From positions 620,001 to 684,000 of the forward strand of contig JAGPYM010000005.1 in assembly GCA_020736575.1 (NCBI GenBank): a stretch of 64,000 nt of DNA, read 5' to 3'. Below are positions 23,415-34,795 of this stretch, piece after piece; the first letter of the stretch is position 1, and every line of letters begins with the position of its first letter. Origin of the DNA: Thelonectria olida. Lineage: Eukaryota > Ascomycota > Sordariomycetes > Hypocreales > Nectriaceae. The notes under the pieces are model-generated. The model was given only the letters and a program-made list of their open reading frames with translations, was not told the origin of the DNA and made no database searches. Both the position numbers and the translations under genes were made by a program.

Positions 23415-24275
23415 ATGAATTCATTCCTCACCGTCAATAACAACGTCTCCCTCATCAGCATCTCCATCGCCCCGACCACTTTTCTCTTTACCGCCGTCAT
23501 CTTCTTCGTCTTTGTCGCCGTCTCTATCCCGCGCCTCTATTCTCTTGGTCTCCCGCGGTTCGGCCTGCCCTTCTTACCCAGCTTCGCATCGCTCGTGCGC
23601 CCCTTCACCACATCGTCCTCGCCCGCAGACAATCAGGCCCTGCCGCCCGGTCGCATTGACAAGGCCCTGCCCGAGCTCCCCTACAAGGCCACCAGTCATC
23701 TTGTTCTCGAGGACCAGCACCAGCTCGTCATTTCCGGCCAGGACATTGTGCTTGCGCGCCGTCGCCACCAGCTGAGACAGCAGAAGTTGCTTCGACAGCA
23801 GCAGCAGGACGAGGAAGAGAGAGAGCTGCAACTCCTGCTCGCGCAACAGCAGCAGTCGTCAGAGCGACGTCATCGTCGACACCACTCTAAGCCTCACGAG
23901 GCTCTCGAATACTACTCGGTCGAGGCTGCGCCGCCATCGTCTCCTGAACCCGAACGTCGCAAGTCCCCCACCAAGGCCTTGACCAGCCGTCTCTACCCCC
24001 CGCGCACCCCCGACAAGAAGAGGCACCACCAGCGCACCAACTCACAGCCCCTCCATGATGACAGCGACGACAACCGATCGCCTCGAAGGTCTTCTCGAGG
24101 CGTCTCTGCGGGACTTCGAACACCCGCCAAGCCCGTCGCTGCACCACTCGGCCCTGCAGCGCAGCGAGGCGGCGATGACGGAGGTCGACGAGGATCTCGA
24201 GGACTCGGAGATCGCTTCCGTCGGTGGGTACTCGCCCCCGGCGTGGCGGAGACTCGGAAACGGCGACAGGAGTAG
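23415..24275 (+). CDS. membrane-anchored Gln-rich ORF, probable N-terminus of the next gene
   Basis: The ORF begins with a hydrophobic segment (about residues 16-38, TTFLFTAVIFFVFVAVSIP), then a Pro/Ser linker, a coiled Gln/Glu-rich stretch (RQQQQDEEERELQLLLAQQQQ, about residues 132-152) and a basic Ser/Pro region. Up to about nt 24050 its codons strongly favour C in the third position, so it is truly coding. After that the plausible coding frame is the +1 frame (the next entry), while this frame runs on with Arg/Gly-rich shadow-like sequence to a stop at 24275. I infer one gene interrupted by a frame change near 24030-24070: a sequencing indel, an unrecognised intron of 3n+1 nt, or two overlapping genes. 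No intron with a good donor fits. Confidence 0.55.
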   Translation: MNSFLTVNNNVSLISISIAPTTFLFTAVIFFVFVAVSIPRLYSLGLPRFGLPFLPSFASLVRPFTTSSSPADNQALPPGRIDKALPELPYKATSHLVLEDQHQLVISGQDIVLARRRHQLRQQKLLRQQQQDEEERELQLLLAQQQQSSERRHRRHHSKPHEALEYYSVEAAPPSSPEPERRKSPTKALTSRLYPPRTPDKKRHHQRTNSQPLHDDSDDNRSPRRSSRGVSAGLRTPAKPVAAPLGPAAQRGGDDGGRRGSRGLGDRFRRWVLAPGVAETRKRRQE

Positions 24276-25939
24276 CGGCTTTTGGAGAGGTCCTCACGAC
24301 GTCCTCGCCGCCCTGCCGCCCTTGCACGAGGACGTCGACTTTGACGATAGCGAAGATGACCTCATCTTGGAGCGCGCAATCCGCACGAGGCTGCCCGCGG
24401 GGAGCAAGAGCCCTGATAAAGGACGGAGTCCGAGTCCAAGCAGAACCGAAGATAGAACAATTGATGCGAAGATGCAGAATCACCAGAGTCCCGTACTAGC
24501 GAGGCCAACGCCAGCAGATTTGGCTGTAAGAGAGGTGCCACCAGATAATTGTGCGCCCCGACAATGCTCAGCCCTCTTGCTCTCTGGTTAATTGACTCGT
24601 CTAGATATTCGTTTTGCAGTTCGCGCCGAAGTCCAACATCGCACCGAACCCATCGAAGCCGCCATCAACTTTGTCAGCTACCACTACACAACCCTCACCC
24701 GCACCTGGGCCTCGACCTTTACCACCCTCATCGTCGCCCTCTTCTCCATTTCCGCCTTCAAGTCGCTGCTGCAGCCCGCCGCGAACCGTCCCACCGGCGA
24801 TCTCGTCAAGGTCGCAGGACTCGCCCGCTCCTTTGAGCCATTGATCTACTATTCCGAACACGCCGTCGCCCAGGTCCACGACTTACAAGCCACCAGTGTC
24901 GCCGTCTGGGACCTCGGCGAGAGCGTGCGCACAAGCGATATGCGCGATGCGCAAAGCATAGTCACCGATTTAGATGCATTGAGTGAGACGATGAAGACGT
25001 TGGCCATTGAAATGACCAAGTTCTTTGCCCGAGTAGACGGCGATATTGATGGGTAAGTTGCAACAGCACACAAGAGATAGATATATCCAACTCCTCCTTC
25101 TCGCTCCCCTCCCCTCCCCGTTTTCCTTTAAAACACAATCTCACATCTGTCTTCTCCCAATATCCAGAATCCTCAACGTGATGGACTGGGCAAAGATGCA
25201 CCTCCACCGTCTCAACTCCTCCCCCGCCCCCTCTACCTTCTCCTCCGCCTACGACAACCTCCACAACCTCCTCTCCCAAGCTTGCATCCTCGAGGACGCC
25301 GCCGGCTCGCCCACCGCGCTCGGTCGCATCACCACCCACATCTTCGGCCTCTCCAAGCCCCAGCGCGAGCAGCGCATGGTCCAGCTTCTCTTCACGGAGT
25401 TCATCGCCGTCCTCGAAGACTCCATCCAAACCGAGCTCCAGCACTCCGTCACCCTCTTTGCCCTCTTCGAAGCCGTCGACTTCCACTTTCTCAACCTCGC
25501 CCGCACCGTCGTCCGCGAGTCCTCCGCTCAGCAGGAGCTGCACGACGATCTGCTCGCCAGCCTCTGGACCCGCCTCCTGGGCACCCGCGCTGCCGAGCTC
25601 CGCAAGTTCGAAAAGAACCGCCTCCTCCTGCGCAACGTCCGCGACAAGACAGTCCGCAACAAGGGCATCCTCGTCGAGCACAACGGCAAGCTCCTCACCC
25701 TCAAGGCCTCTCTCGAGACCCTCCGCAGCAAGCTCGTCTCCCCGCTCGTCCGCGGCGTGAACTCGTCCACCCTCACCCTCGACGACCAGATCCGCGGCAT
25801 CAGCGACGTCAGCGACTACCTCGGCAGCGTGCGCAAGGCGCAAAAGGGCAAGGTCATGGAGACGCTGTTTGCGAGCGTCCCGGGCAAGAAGTACATGATT
25901 GAAGATGGCCACGAGACCGTCCGAGGCGACATTTTGTAA
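24055..25939 (+). CDS. conserved fungal protein of unknown function, 571 aa visible
   Basis: Exons 24055-24550, 24605-25052 and 25168-25939. Intron 1 uses donor GTGCGC and acceptor TAG and joins PPDN to YIRFAVRAEV; intron 2 (115 nt) joins DGDIDG to ILNVMDW. The N-terminus contains DRLEGLLEASLRDF and ASVGGYSPPAWRRLGNGDRS, blocks I recall from homologous hypothetical proteins of Sordariomycetes. A short hydrophobic stretch (TLIVALFSISAF) may be a membrane segment. The rest is helical and probably coiled-coil, with many Leu heptads and Arg-rich patches. I do not know the function. If the preceding ORF is its first part, the full protein would be near 780 aa with a membrane anchor at the N-terminus. 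Confidence 0.7.
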
Positions 25940-26763
25940 ACAGCGCAAATCCAATTGTCGAAATCAATTTCGCGGGCGTCACCAAGGGATGGGACGGCAT
26001 CATTTTTCAGGGTTGTCCATGTATCAAACGTTGGTATATATGCGGGTACGAGGCGGCGTTGGCTAGACAAAGGCTGGAGGTCTGCCTGCGCAAGGCATTG
26101 GTTTGCATTTTCGGCGTTACTTGACTTTCCAGGATTGTTCCTAGGTAGGTGGGCAGGCATTCATCATCGTTAGGTAGGTAGGCAGGTAGGTAGGTAGTCA
26201 TTGATTTCCTAGGATAGCAACTTCAGCATAGAACCAGTCAACTTTATCTCAATGCAACTGCATTCAATCAAATCTCTCCGACTGTCTCTCCTCCCCTCTA
26301 CAACACTCACTCATCACACATGACAGAACATCAAGTAGTGTTAAACATTTCTCTTCATTAAACGTCCGTCCGCATAAAACCTCTGTGTTGATCATGCCTG
26401 TAAGAGGACCATCGGTGGGGGTATAGGCCAACAGGCAGAGTATCAGAAAACCATCAACGCCGGGTGGATTCTCAATCATTTCCCGCCGCAGCCATCATTT
26501 CTAAAACGACGGCCCGCGTCAAGAAATACCAACCACCGGTAAAAACCCCCTAAACTTTTGTTCCTCCCTTCCTGAGAAGAAATAGCAACCAAGTCTATCT
26601 GTACATAAGGCACCACTCTATTCAGTGGTACGAAGTAGCAAATGATGTTGCTTAACCGATACCATAAACGCCGTCGAGGCGTACGTGTCTCCGGGGTGAG
26701 GATTCAATCAGTCGTGTAACCGTTACAAAGGAAATCTGATGCTCGGAGGAATTCGGGCTAGGC
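25940..26763. other. convergent intergenic spacer with TAGG array
   Basis: 3' regions of the unnamed protein (+) and PABP (-). Contains the TAGG-type tandem array at 26171-26197. No gene seen. Confidence 0.5.
26171..26197. repeat. TAGG tetranucleotide array
   Basis: Six to seven TAGG/CAGG units; a shorter copy lies just upstream at about 26142-26156. Confidence 0.85.
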
Positions 26764-29074
26764 TTAAGCCTTGGTCTCGTCCTCCTTCTTGGGCTCACCA
26801 CCCTCGCCACCTTGAGCCTTGAGGTACTCATCGTAGACGGCAAGGGCCTCGTCGACCTTGGCCTTCAAAGCAGCCTCATCCTCAATACTATGAAATGTTA
26901 GGATCGTAAGACTTGTACAAATATGGGTTCACTTACAGGTTGACAAGCTCCTGGTTATCCATCTCCAAAAGCATGCCGGTAATCTTGCCAGCAAGCTCCG
27001 CGTTGATCACCTGGATCTTGGGGAAGATCATCTCGCCGAGAATCTGCTTCTGCTGGGCGGGAGGGGCAGTAGCTAGCTGAGACTGGAGGACGCTGGAAGG
27101 GTTCGCGCCCTCAGCAGCACGGGGCTGGTTGGCGTTGCCGTTACGACCAGCGTTGGGGCCACCGCGGCCAGCACCCTGCTGTCGGTTGTTGGGAGGGAAG
27201 CCGGGCATGCCACCTTGGCCAGTCATGTTGGGAGGAACGCCAGGCATGCCCTGAGGGCCACCGCGGCCACCCTGAGGAGCACCACGACCGCCGGCGAGAG
27301 CAGCCTGCTGGGCCTGCTGCATGGCAGCCATGAACTGTGGGGTACCAGGTTGACCGTACTGGGGAGGGAACTGGCCAGGCATGCCATACATGTTGGGGGG
27401 GATCTGCTGGGGAATGGCACCGCGGCCACCCTGCTGAGGGTAGCCAGGGAATTGACCAGGACGGCCACCCTGGACATTGGGCATGCCCATGCCTGGCTGA
27501 GGGAAAGGCATGCCTCGGCCACCCTGGGGCATGAAGCCGGGCTGCTGGCCGGGAGCATAGAAGACAGGGGGCTGCATGAACTGCTGAGGCATGCCGGCGG
27601 CAGCGGCGGCTTGCTGCATGCGCAGCTGGTTGCGAGCCTGGATGCTGGCCTCAAGCTGGCTCTTGCGGACATCTTTTCGCTGAGCCAGAGCGACATAGAG
27701 AGGCTTGTTGCTAACCATGCGCTGATTCATCTCGGCAACAGCCTTGGTGGCATCGTCGGGGTTGCTGAAGCAGACGAAGCCGAAGCCCTTGCTCTTACCG
27801 AGCTTCTTGTCAGTCTTCTTCTCAGTCTTCTCGGCGCCCTCTTCGGTCTCGCCCTCCTTGGTCTCGCCCTCCTTGGTCTCCTTGTTCTCCTTGTCCTTCT
27901 CTTCTGACTCCTCCTTGGGCTCGTCACCCTCACCAGGAGTGTCGCGCATCACCTTTGCGGAAGTGATGGGGCCAAACTCGGCAAACATTTGGCGGAGCTT
28001 CTCATCATCGACGTCGTCATCGAGGTTCTTGATGTAAAGGTTGACACCCTGGTACTTGTTGGCCTTCTCCAGGCGAGCAGCCTCATAAGACTTGCGGAGC
28101 TCCTCCTCACGCTCGTGCTTCTTCTGGGCTCGGCCAACATAGAGATCTTGACCACGGAAATCATTACCGTTAAGGTCTTCAACAGCCTTGGAGGCACTAG
28201 TATGGGTAGTGAAGTTAACAAAGCCAAAGCCTCGGGCCTTGCCCTCCTGGTCACGAGCCAGAGAAGAAGAGGTGACGTCGCCGAACTTTTCAAACAGAGC
28301 GCGGAACTCGTCTTCAGTGACGTCTGGAGCAATGTTCTTGACGTAGACGTTGGTGAAGTTGGCCTTCATCTCCTCAAACTTGCTCTGGCGGTCCTTCTTG
28401 GCGATGTGGTGACCGACGTAGACCTTCTTCTCGTTCAAAAGCATACCGTTAACATGCTTGATGGCCTGAGCAGCAGCCTCATCGGTCTCGTAGTGGACAA
28501 AACCGTAACCCTTGGAGTTGGCGTTCTCGTCTTGGGCAACCTTGCAGCTCAGAATGTTGCCGAAAGCGGCAAAGGTGTCATGCAGAGCCTTGTTGTCGAT
28601 GGCGGGATCCAGGTTCTTGATGAAGACGTTACCCTGACCATTCTTGCGGAGGGCAGGGTCACGCTGTGACCACATGATACGGCAGGGCTTGCCCTTGATG
28701 AGGGTGTAGTTGAGCTCCTCGAGGGCCTTCTCGCCATCGGCGGTGGAGTTGTAGTTGACGTAGGCATAACCGAGGGAGCGGCGAGTAACGGCATCACGGC
28801 AGACACGGATAGAAGCAACGGCACCGATCTGGGAGAAGAGCTCGAAAAGCATGGCCTCGGTGACGGAGGGGTCAAGCTCGCCGACGTAGAGAGAGGCCGA
28901 GTTCTGGGGGTGAGGGGCAGCAGAGCTGGGAGTCGGGGCACCGGCATCATCGGCACCGGCAGCAACAGCGGTATCAATGGCAGGGCCCTTGGCGTCGCCG
29001 CTGCCATTGAGGGAGGTGTTGCTGAGGTCGTTGGCGAGCTGATCAACAGCGCCGGAGCTAGGGTTGGAGGCCAT
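26764..29074 (-). CDS. PAB1: polyadenylate-binding protein, 753 aa
   Basis: Minus strand, exons 29074-26937 and 26887-26764, joined across a 49-nt intron (GTAAGT...CATAG) inside the C-terminal domain (NQELVNL/IEDEAAL). Four RRMs lie at about residues 60-138, 148-226, 241-318 and 344-468. A Pro/Gly/Met/Gln-rich linker follows, then a PABC (MLLE) domain at about 650-725. RNP motifs include [24 protein letters not shown] and KGFGFVCF. The protein coats mRNA poly(A) tails and links them to eIF4G and deadenylases. RRM4 is split by a 45-residue Lys/Glu insert (about 381-425), a feature I recall from other Pezizomycotina. The ATG at 29074 begins MASNPSS; the ORF upstream of it is leader, interrupted by a likely 5'-UTR intron. 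Confidence 0.97.
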
Positions 29075-31070
29075 TGTGATGTCGGTGTCTCGAATTAACG
29101 ATGAACCTATTGTCAGCAAGCGCGTTAGCGATGATTCGGGAAATATTTCGATAATCAAACCGTGGTTTGAGAGAGAGAGAGGGCAAAGGTTGAGAGTTGT
29201 AGCAGCCTTGGGGAGGTGAAGGTGGAGAGGGGGCGGGCACAAGAGAACGCACCTTTCAAAAGTCAATGGCGGACGAGGTTCGCGGGGTTGTTGAACCGAG
29301 CGAACAAAGACGGGCAGCTAACGACGAGTAGCAGCCACGACAAGTAGTAGGCAGTAAAGACCAAGCGGGCTCAACAGAAAAGTTGAGGTGATGGTCAAAA
29401 TTTGTCGCTCGAGCGGTGTCGCGAGAGAGACAAGGAGGGACGTTGGATGGGGGAGGGGTGGTGGATGTGGATAGCGAGATGGCGAGGGTTGATTTTGGGG
29501 ATTTTTCAAGTTTTTTTTGTGGTTTTGTTTGTTTGAAAGAAGTGAGCAGAAACAGAGACTACGTACGAAGACCGTACCTCTGGACTGACTCGACTTATGT
29601 GTTTTGGGGGATGGTTTGATAAGGGTCGTTTGTGCGGTTGAGAAGAAGGAAAAGAGAAATTTCGTCGACTGGACGTGATATTTTTTTTGCTTGAACCTAG
29701 CGATGCGGTGGAGGGCCACTTCTACTGTGCCACTGTGATTGTGAGTGGTGGCTACCTTTGGGGAGTGGAGCGAGCCTGCCGGGTGTGAGGTGTGTGAGTG
29801 TGTGAGTGTGTGTGCCAGTGTCACTAAGGAGTCTGCCACTGTGCAACGTACAGTACATCAACTATTTCGTACGAGAAATGGAGGACAAGGTACCGCAATG
29901 ACCACCTCATCACCCAGCAAACCACGGCATTCTGCTCTGATCTCGTTGGGGTATTCTTCGGTCGACGCCGAGGCTGTGTATTTATCCGTGCGGAATGTTA
30001 GCCCTGGCGGGAGAAGATGGATGCATCACTAACAGTCTTCCACGTGCATCTCCATACTTTGCCATTAGCAGCCGCCGACACGTGCCACGCCACCACCATC
30101 TAGCCAGTGGCCACAGTACTTCGGCTGTTCAGCCTGGCAGTGGGGAACTTTAAGAGAAATTGATTTTGCCCACAAACTGTCGCCTGTCCATAAACGAACC
30201 ATTATCCCAACTAACATGCGGAATGGCCACTGCGGTTCGTCCTGTCCGCGTTCTTTTGATAAGATACGGCAAAAATTTCCATCAGGGGCAATCTCCAGTA
30301 ATGATGCTAGCCATGGCTTTAATGCCATTGCTTCACCGTTATTATCGTGTCTCAAAACATAAATCCGCCTTGTCAACAATAGTGGGCAAAATCTGCGGGG
30401 GAATCAACCAAAATGCCCTCAGAAAAAGAAATTATGCATGTGACGACATTCAACAGTCCTGAGTTGGAGGCTTCGTGAGTCTCTTAGACACGTACACCTC
30501 GACCACGCCATCAATCAATGCGTTCTCCCAACGCATAATGGCAGCCGTCTCCTTTGTAGGCTGATCAAGCCGCTTAATACTGTTTCTCTTCCCTAAGTAC
30601 GGTATGGACACAGTCGTTTGTGTGCCGATAGACGACAGTGTCTTTAATGGGCAGATGTACAGTGTTACGCCTCATTGTCTCACACTGTCAGGCAAACTCG
30701 CACCTTCTTCTTCAGGTCCCCAATCTTCTTCGCGCATGGACCATGTCCGTCCGCCAACTTCCATCGCTCTGGCGGATTTTGAACATGGCAGTGCAGTCTT
30801 CCAATTCTTCCGAGAAGGGACGTGCCTGCTTTCTCATCCTTGGCGCTAGCTTATCTTATCGCAACGCCTCCGGTTACGTATCCTGGCTGCTGAGTGACCT
30901 CACCTCTGAATCCCCACTAAGACACGAACCTATCCCCGTCGCTGCTGACTGAATTCAAGGTTGAACCTTCTAGAAAGCCTACCACCGTCCGTGTTCGGCT
31001 GGCATAGGCAAGAGGATGCATCTTTCTGCCTCACTTACCCTCCCTCAACATCCACTACAACCTCGGCATC
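29075..31070. other. divergent promoter region PABP / HECT ligase
   Basis: About 2 kb between divergent starts. It contains the PABP leader, a GTGTG-rich stretch at about 29782-29814 and no supported gene. Confidence 0.5.
29107..29252 (-). other. probable 5'-UTR intron of PABP
   Basis: On the minus strand AAG/GTGCGT at 29252 and GCTGACAATAG ending at 29107 enclose 146 nt, with GCTAAC and GCTGAC branch candidates. It lies 32 nt before the ATG. Leader introns are frequent in fungal translation genes; splicing itself is not shown. Confidence 0.55.
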
Positions 31071-34000
31071 ATGTTTTCGACCTTCACCGGTAATTCCAGG
31101 CGCCCACGCAACGTCAACCTGAGCGGCCAGGCCGGTAACCCCTTTGCCAACACATCATGGAGTCCCTCTGCCGCATCCAATACTGCGAAGACTGTATTGG
31201 ATGCTCAAGCCGACCGCGAGAAACGGAAAGCAGAGCTACATCGAATCAAGGCCGCGGCTAAGATCCAGCGAACATGGAGGGGTCATCGAGCCAGGACGAA
31301 ACTATACGAGTCTCAGCGAGCTATCTTTGATGAGCTATACGACGCCGCTTCTACAATCGACTCTGCCCAACGACTTCCTCGAGCCTTCACGCTGCTCTTG
31401 TCATTCCTCACATGCCGAAGGACGGACGATATCCAGAGGCTTGTCATCTACGCCCGCGAGTCTAATTCAGTGGACCTCCGTTCTATTGCTCCTACTGGTG
31501 TCCATCAGTCACGAATTCAACGACTAGTCCGATTGCTCATACAGGCGTTAGAAAGCAGTGCTTCAGATAGGTGCGTTATATGCAGATGAAAGACGCCATG
31601 GTCAGGTTCGCGCTAACCGTAACCTACAGAGATGCCTCAACCAACACCCAACCCTTCTTAACCCTCCTCATTCGAATAATATCATCCTCACCCGAAACGA
31701 TATCCTCATCGATTGATCGATACTACAGCAGCTTAGCCAAGTTGTGTCAAAATCAGCATGTGGCGGAGGAGTTTCAGGACCTGCTTCTCAGAGCACTGGC
31801 TACTCCTTTAACTGTCAATATTGAAGATGGTATGTTGCTCATCCGACCCCTAGGGCGTGCCGACCATATGTCACTAACTAGTTTTCCATGTAGCATATCA
31901 AATATACCACGCATTCGCCTTTTCATTCCTGACTCGCGGGCCGATCTCTCTTTTCGAGGAAAACATTCCACAACTCTCAGCAGCAGTATCAGCACCCAGT
32001 TTGTCAAACGCCATAGTCCGAGAACTTTTATCGCCATCAGTCAACAAGCACCCGAAAGACGACCTCCTATGGTTGCTTGCTCACTTCATCGATTTCGGCC
32101 GTCTCTCATCGGATGCATCAGATAAGTTTGACTACTTTGACTCTCTGTACACCCAGCTCGCCATTCTTTGCGAGGAAATCAACTTCCGAACCACGATCAA
32201 ATCATTGCCAGAGCAGTCCGATTCAGACGAAAATGACGACGACAATCTTTCACAACCCTTACACCCATACGTCTCCAGCAGGCTATTATCCTTAGTGGAG
32301 GATGGTGGGATCTCGAGGCTTTTGCAAGACTTTTCGATGAAATTGGCCATCTCAACAACCCAGGAGTTTCACGGCACAAGTGTCTTGGCTGGTCACATTT
32401 TAACACTCCTCCAATGCTTTCCATCAAGCGGCGACGACATCCGAATGCGACTATTTCTAGAGCAAATACCGATTGCATCTGGAAATGTTCCCACCATCAA
32501 GTTCTTATGGCAAATCATGCAGCAGACAACTGTGTTCCGTAAGCTGACAACGGGGTCGGAACGGCCGTTGGACATATTACACAGACACTTGCACGTTACT
32601 TCTGATACCTTGAATAGCACTGAGGAGCAGGAATGGCGGGTTATTCTGCTTTTTCTCGATCTATACGTCTTCATCCTGAGGTTGAGTGACGATGAGGACT
32701 TTTTCAGTGGCATATACCCTCAAGTCGTGCAAACCAACACATCCACGTCACGTATTCGAGCTTGCAGTCTATCTCTCAAGGAGGTCGAAATTCTAACCGT
32801 TTTCCTCAAGAACACGGCCTTTACACTTCACTACAAGTCCCAAGCTCTTGTGCAGTCCCCGGCAGTCATGGAAGCAGCGAGCAGATCACGAATGGGCTCC
32901 TATTTTGCCTCTACCGGTTCAGTCCGGGAAACCCAAAGCACCGCCCCTTTGAGTCCAACCGCTGGAAGTGACCTCGAAAGTCTTCGAAACATCGTGACGG
33001 TAGCAGTAAAGATGCTATACGAAAGGGACTCCCGAAAACAATTTCTCCCGCAGGACCATTGGCTCATGACCAAGGAATTGAACAGAGATGACTTTGTCAG
33101 TGCCGTTATTGCGGAAGAGGAACGACAAAACGAAGAGAGCGACGAGGGGAGCGATGATGAAGACCTTGATTCTGAGAGCCTTGGTCCCAGCAATGGCCTA
33201 TATTCTACCGTTGCTGCTCAAAGACTCTCACACCACGCAAGAATGGAACGATTTAAAGCTCTACAGTTGCGCCTGCAGCGGGAGCGGCGACTAGCAGAGC
33301 TGGGCCCCAAGTTGGAGATTCTCAAGCACATGCCATTTGTAGTTCCTTTCGAGACTCGAGTGGTAATCTTTCGTCAATTCATCCAGCTTGACCGCGCACG
33401 CAGATTTGGGAGTTTCATTACAATTCAACCGTTTTCGAGGCATCACGCCCACATCCGTCGCAATAAGGTGTTTGAAGATGCCTACAGGCAGTTCTATGAG
33501 CTTGGAGACGGCCTGAAAGATCAGATTCAGATCACGTTTGTGGACCAATTCGGAGCCCCAGAGGCTGGTATCGACGGAGGCGGCGTTACCAAGGAATTCC
33601 TCACCAGCATTACTTCCGAAGCTTTTGGGAACGAGACGACGATGAAAATGTTTGCCTCAAATGAGCAAGGTCTCCTCTATCCTGATCCGACGGCTTTTGA
33701 TGCGCTTCGCGAATCAATGCGAGCGAAAGGGAAGTCTGAGTCGACTCTGGAGTGGAAAGAAAAAATGACGAACCTTCAAAAGCGCTTCGAGTTTTTGGGA
33801 AGAATTGTCGGGAAATGTCTGTATGAAGGCATCCTGGTGGACCTGGCATTTGCGAGGTTCTTCCTCCTGAAATGGACATCGTCTGGTGCCGACGACCAGA
33901 ACAGCTACAAGGGTAGCGTCAACGACCTACGCGACCTGGATGAAGGTCTGTACAAGGGCATGCTCGACCTGAAGAACTATACCGGCGACGTATCAGAGCT

Positions 34001-34634
34001 GGGTATCGACTTTACAGTCACGGACCAGATCTCGCAGCCGGGAGAACCGACCAAGACTGTGACAAGGAAACTAATCGCCAACGGAGATCGGACATTCGTG
34101 ACCAACGACAATCGGCTTTTGTTCATCTCCTACGTGGCTCGTCATCGCCTGGTCGTCCAGCCATTCACACAAACAGCTGCGTTCCTCCGTGGTCTCCGCT
34201 CCATTATCCGGCCCTCGTGGCTTTCCATGTTCAACCAGTCTGAGCTCCAACGTCTTGTTGGCGGAGATTCATCCGACATTGATCTTGCAGACCTCCGCCG
34301 CAACACCCACTACAGCGGCCTGTACGAGATTGGCGACGACGGAGAGGAGCATGACACCGTCAAACTCTTCTGGAAGGTCATGGACAGCTTCACCGATGGA
34401 CAACGTCGCGACGTGCTCAAGTACGTCAGCTCAACGCCTCGCGCACCGTTGCTAGGCTTCTCACAGCTTAAGCCCAAATTCACCATCCGTGATGGCGGGA
34501 CCGATGAAGACCGATTGCCGAGCACCAGCACTTGTGTCAACTTGTTGAAGCTGCCGAGGTACACAACGGAGCAGACGCTGCGGAAGAAGCTGCTTTATGC
34601 CATTACTTCCAACGCAGGATTTGACTTGAGTTAG
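31071..34634 (+). CDS. HUL5: HECT E3 ubiquitin ligase, Hul5/UBE3C type, 1146 aa
   Basis: Exons 31071-31570, 31630-31829 and 31894-34634. Introns are 59 and 64 nt with GTGCGT and GTATGT donors. An IQ-like motif (AAAKIQRTWRGHRAR) lies at about residues 61-75, as in UBE3C/Hul5. The HECT domain fills about residues 790-1146: QFGAPEAGIDGGGVTKEFL, FLGRIVGKCLYEGILVDLAF, then the active-site loop STSTCVNLLKLP with catalytic Cys1114, and the terminal NAGFDLS. The family extends ubiquitin chains on substrates held at the 26S proteasome and clears misfolded protein. Length fits filamentous fungal forms (yeast 910, human 1083). An acidic patch (EESDEGSDDEDLDSESL) precedes the catalytic half. It is convergent with the GH125 gene, with 161 nt between stops. 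Confidence 0.93.
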
Positions 34635-34795
34635 TCGGAGATTGACAATTGGGATGATATGAATGATGAGGTGTTACGGTGTTAGCGACAGGGTAAGTTG
34701 TTCGCCTCGGTGATAACGATATCATTATACACGGTTTAGCTTTATTCAAAACAAAGGCGTTGTTCTACATTTTCATACATTTTCCGTGCATTCGC

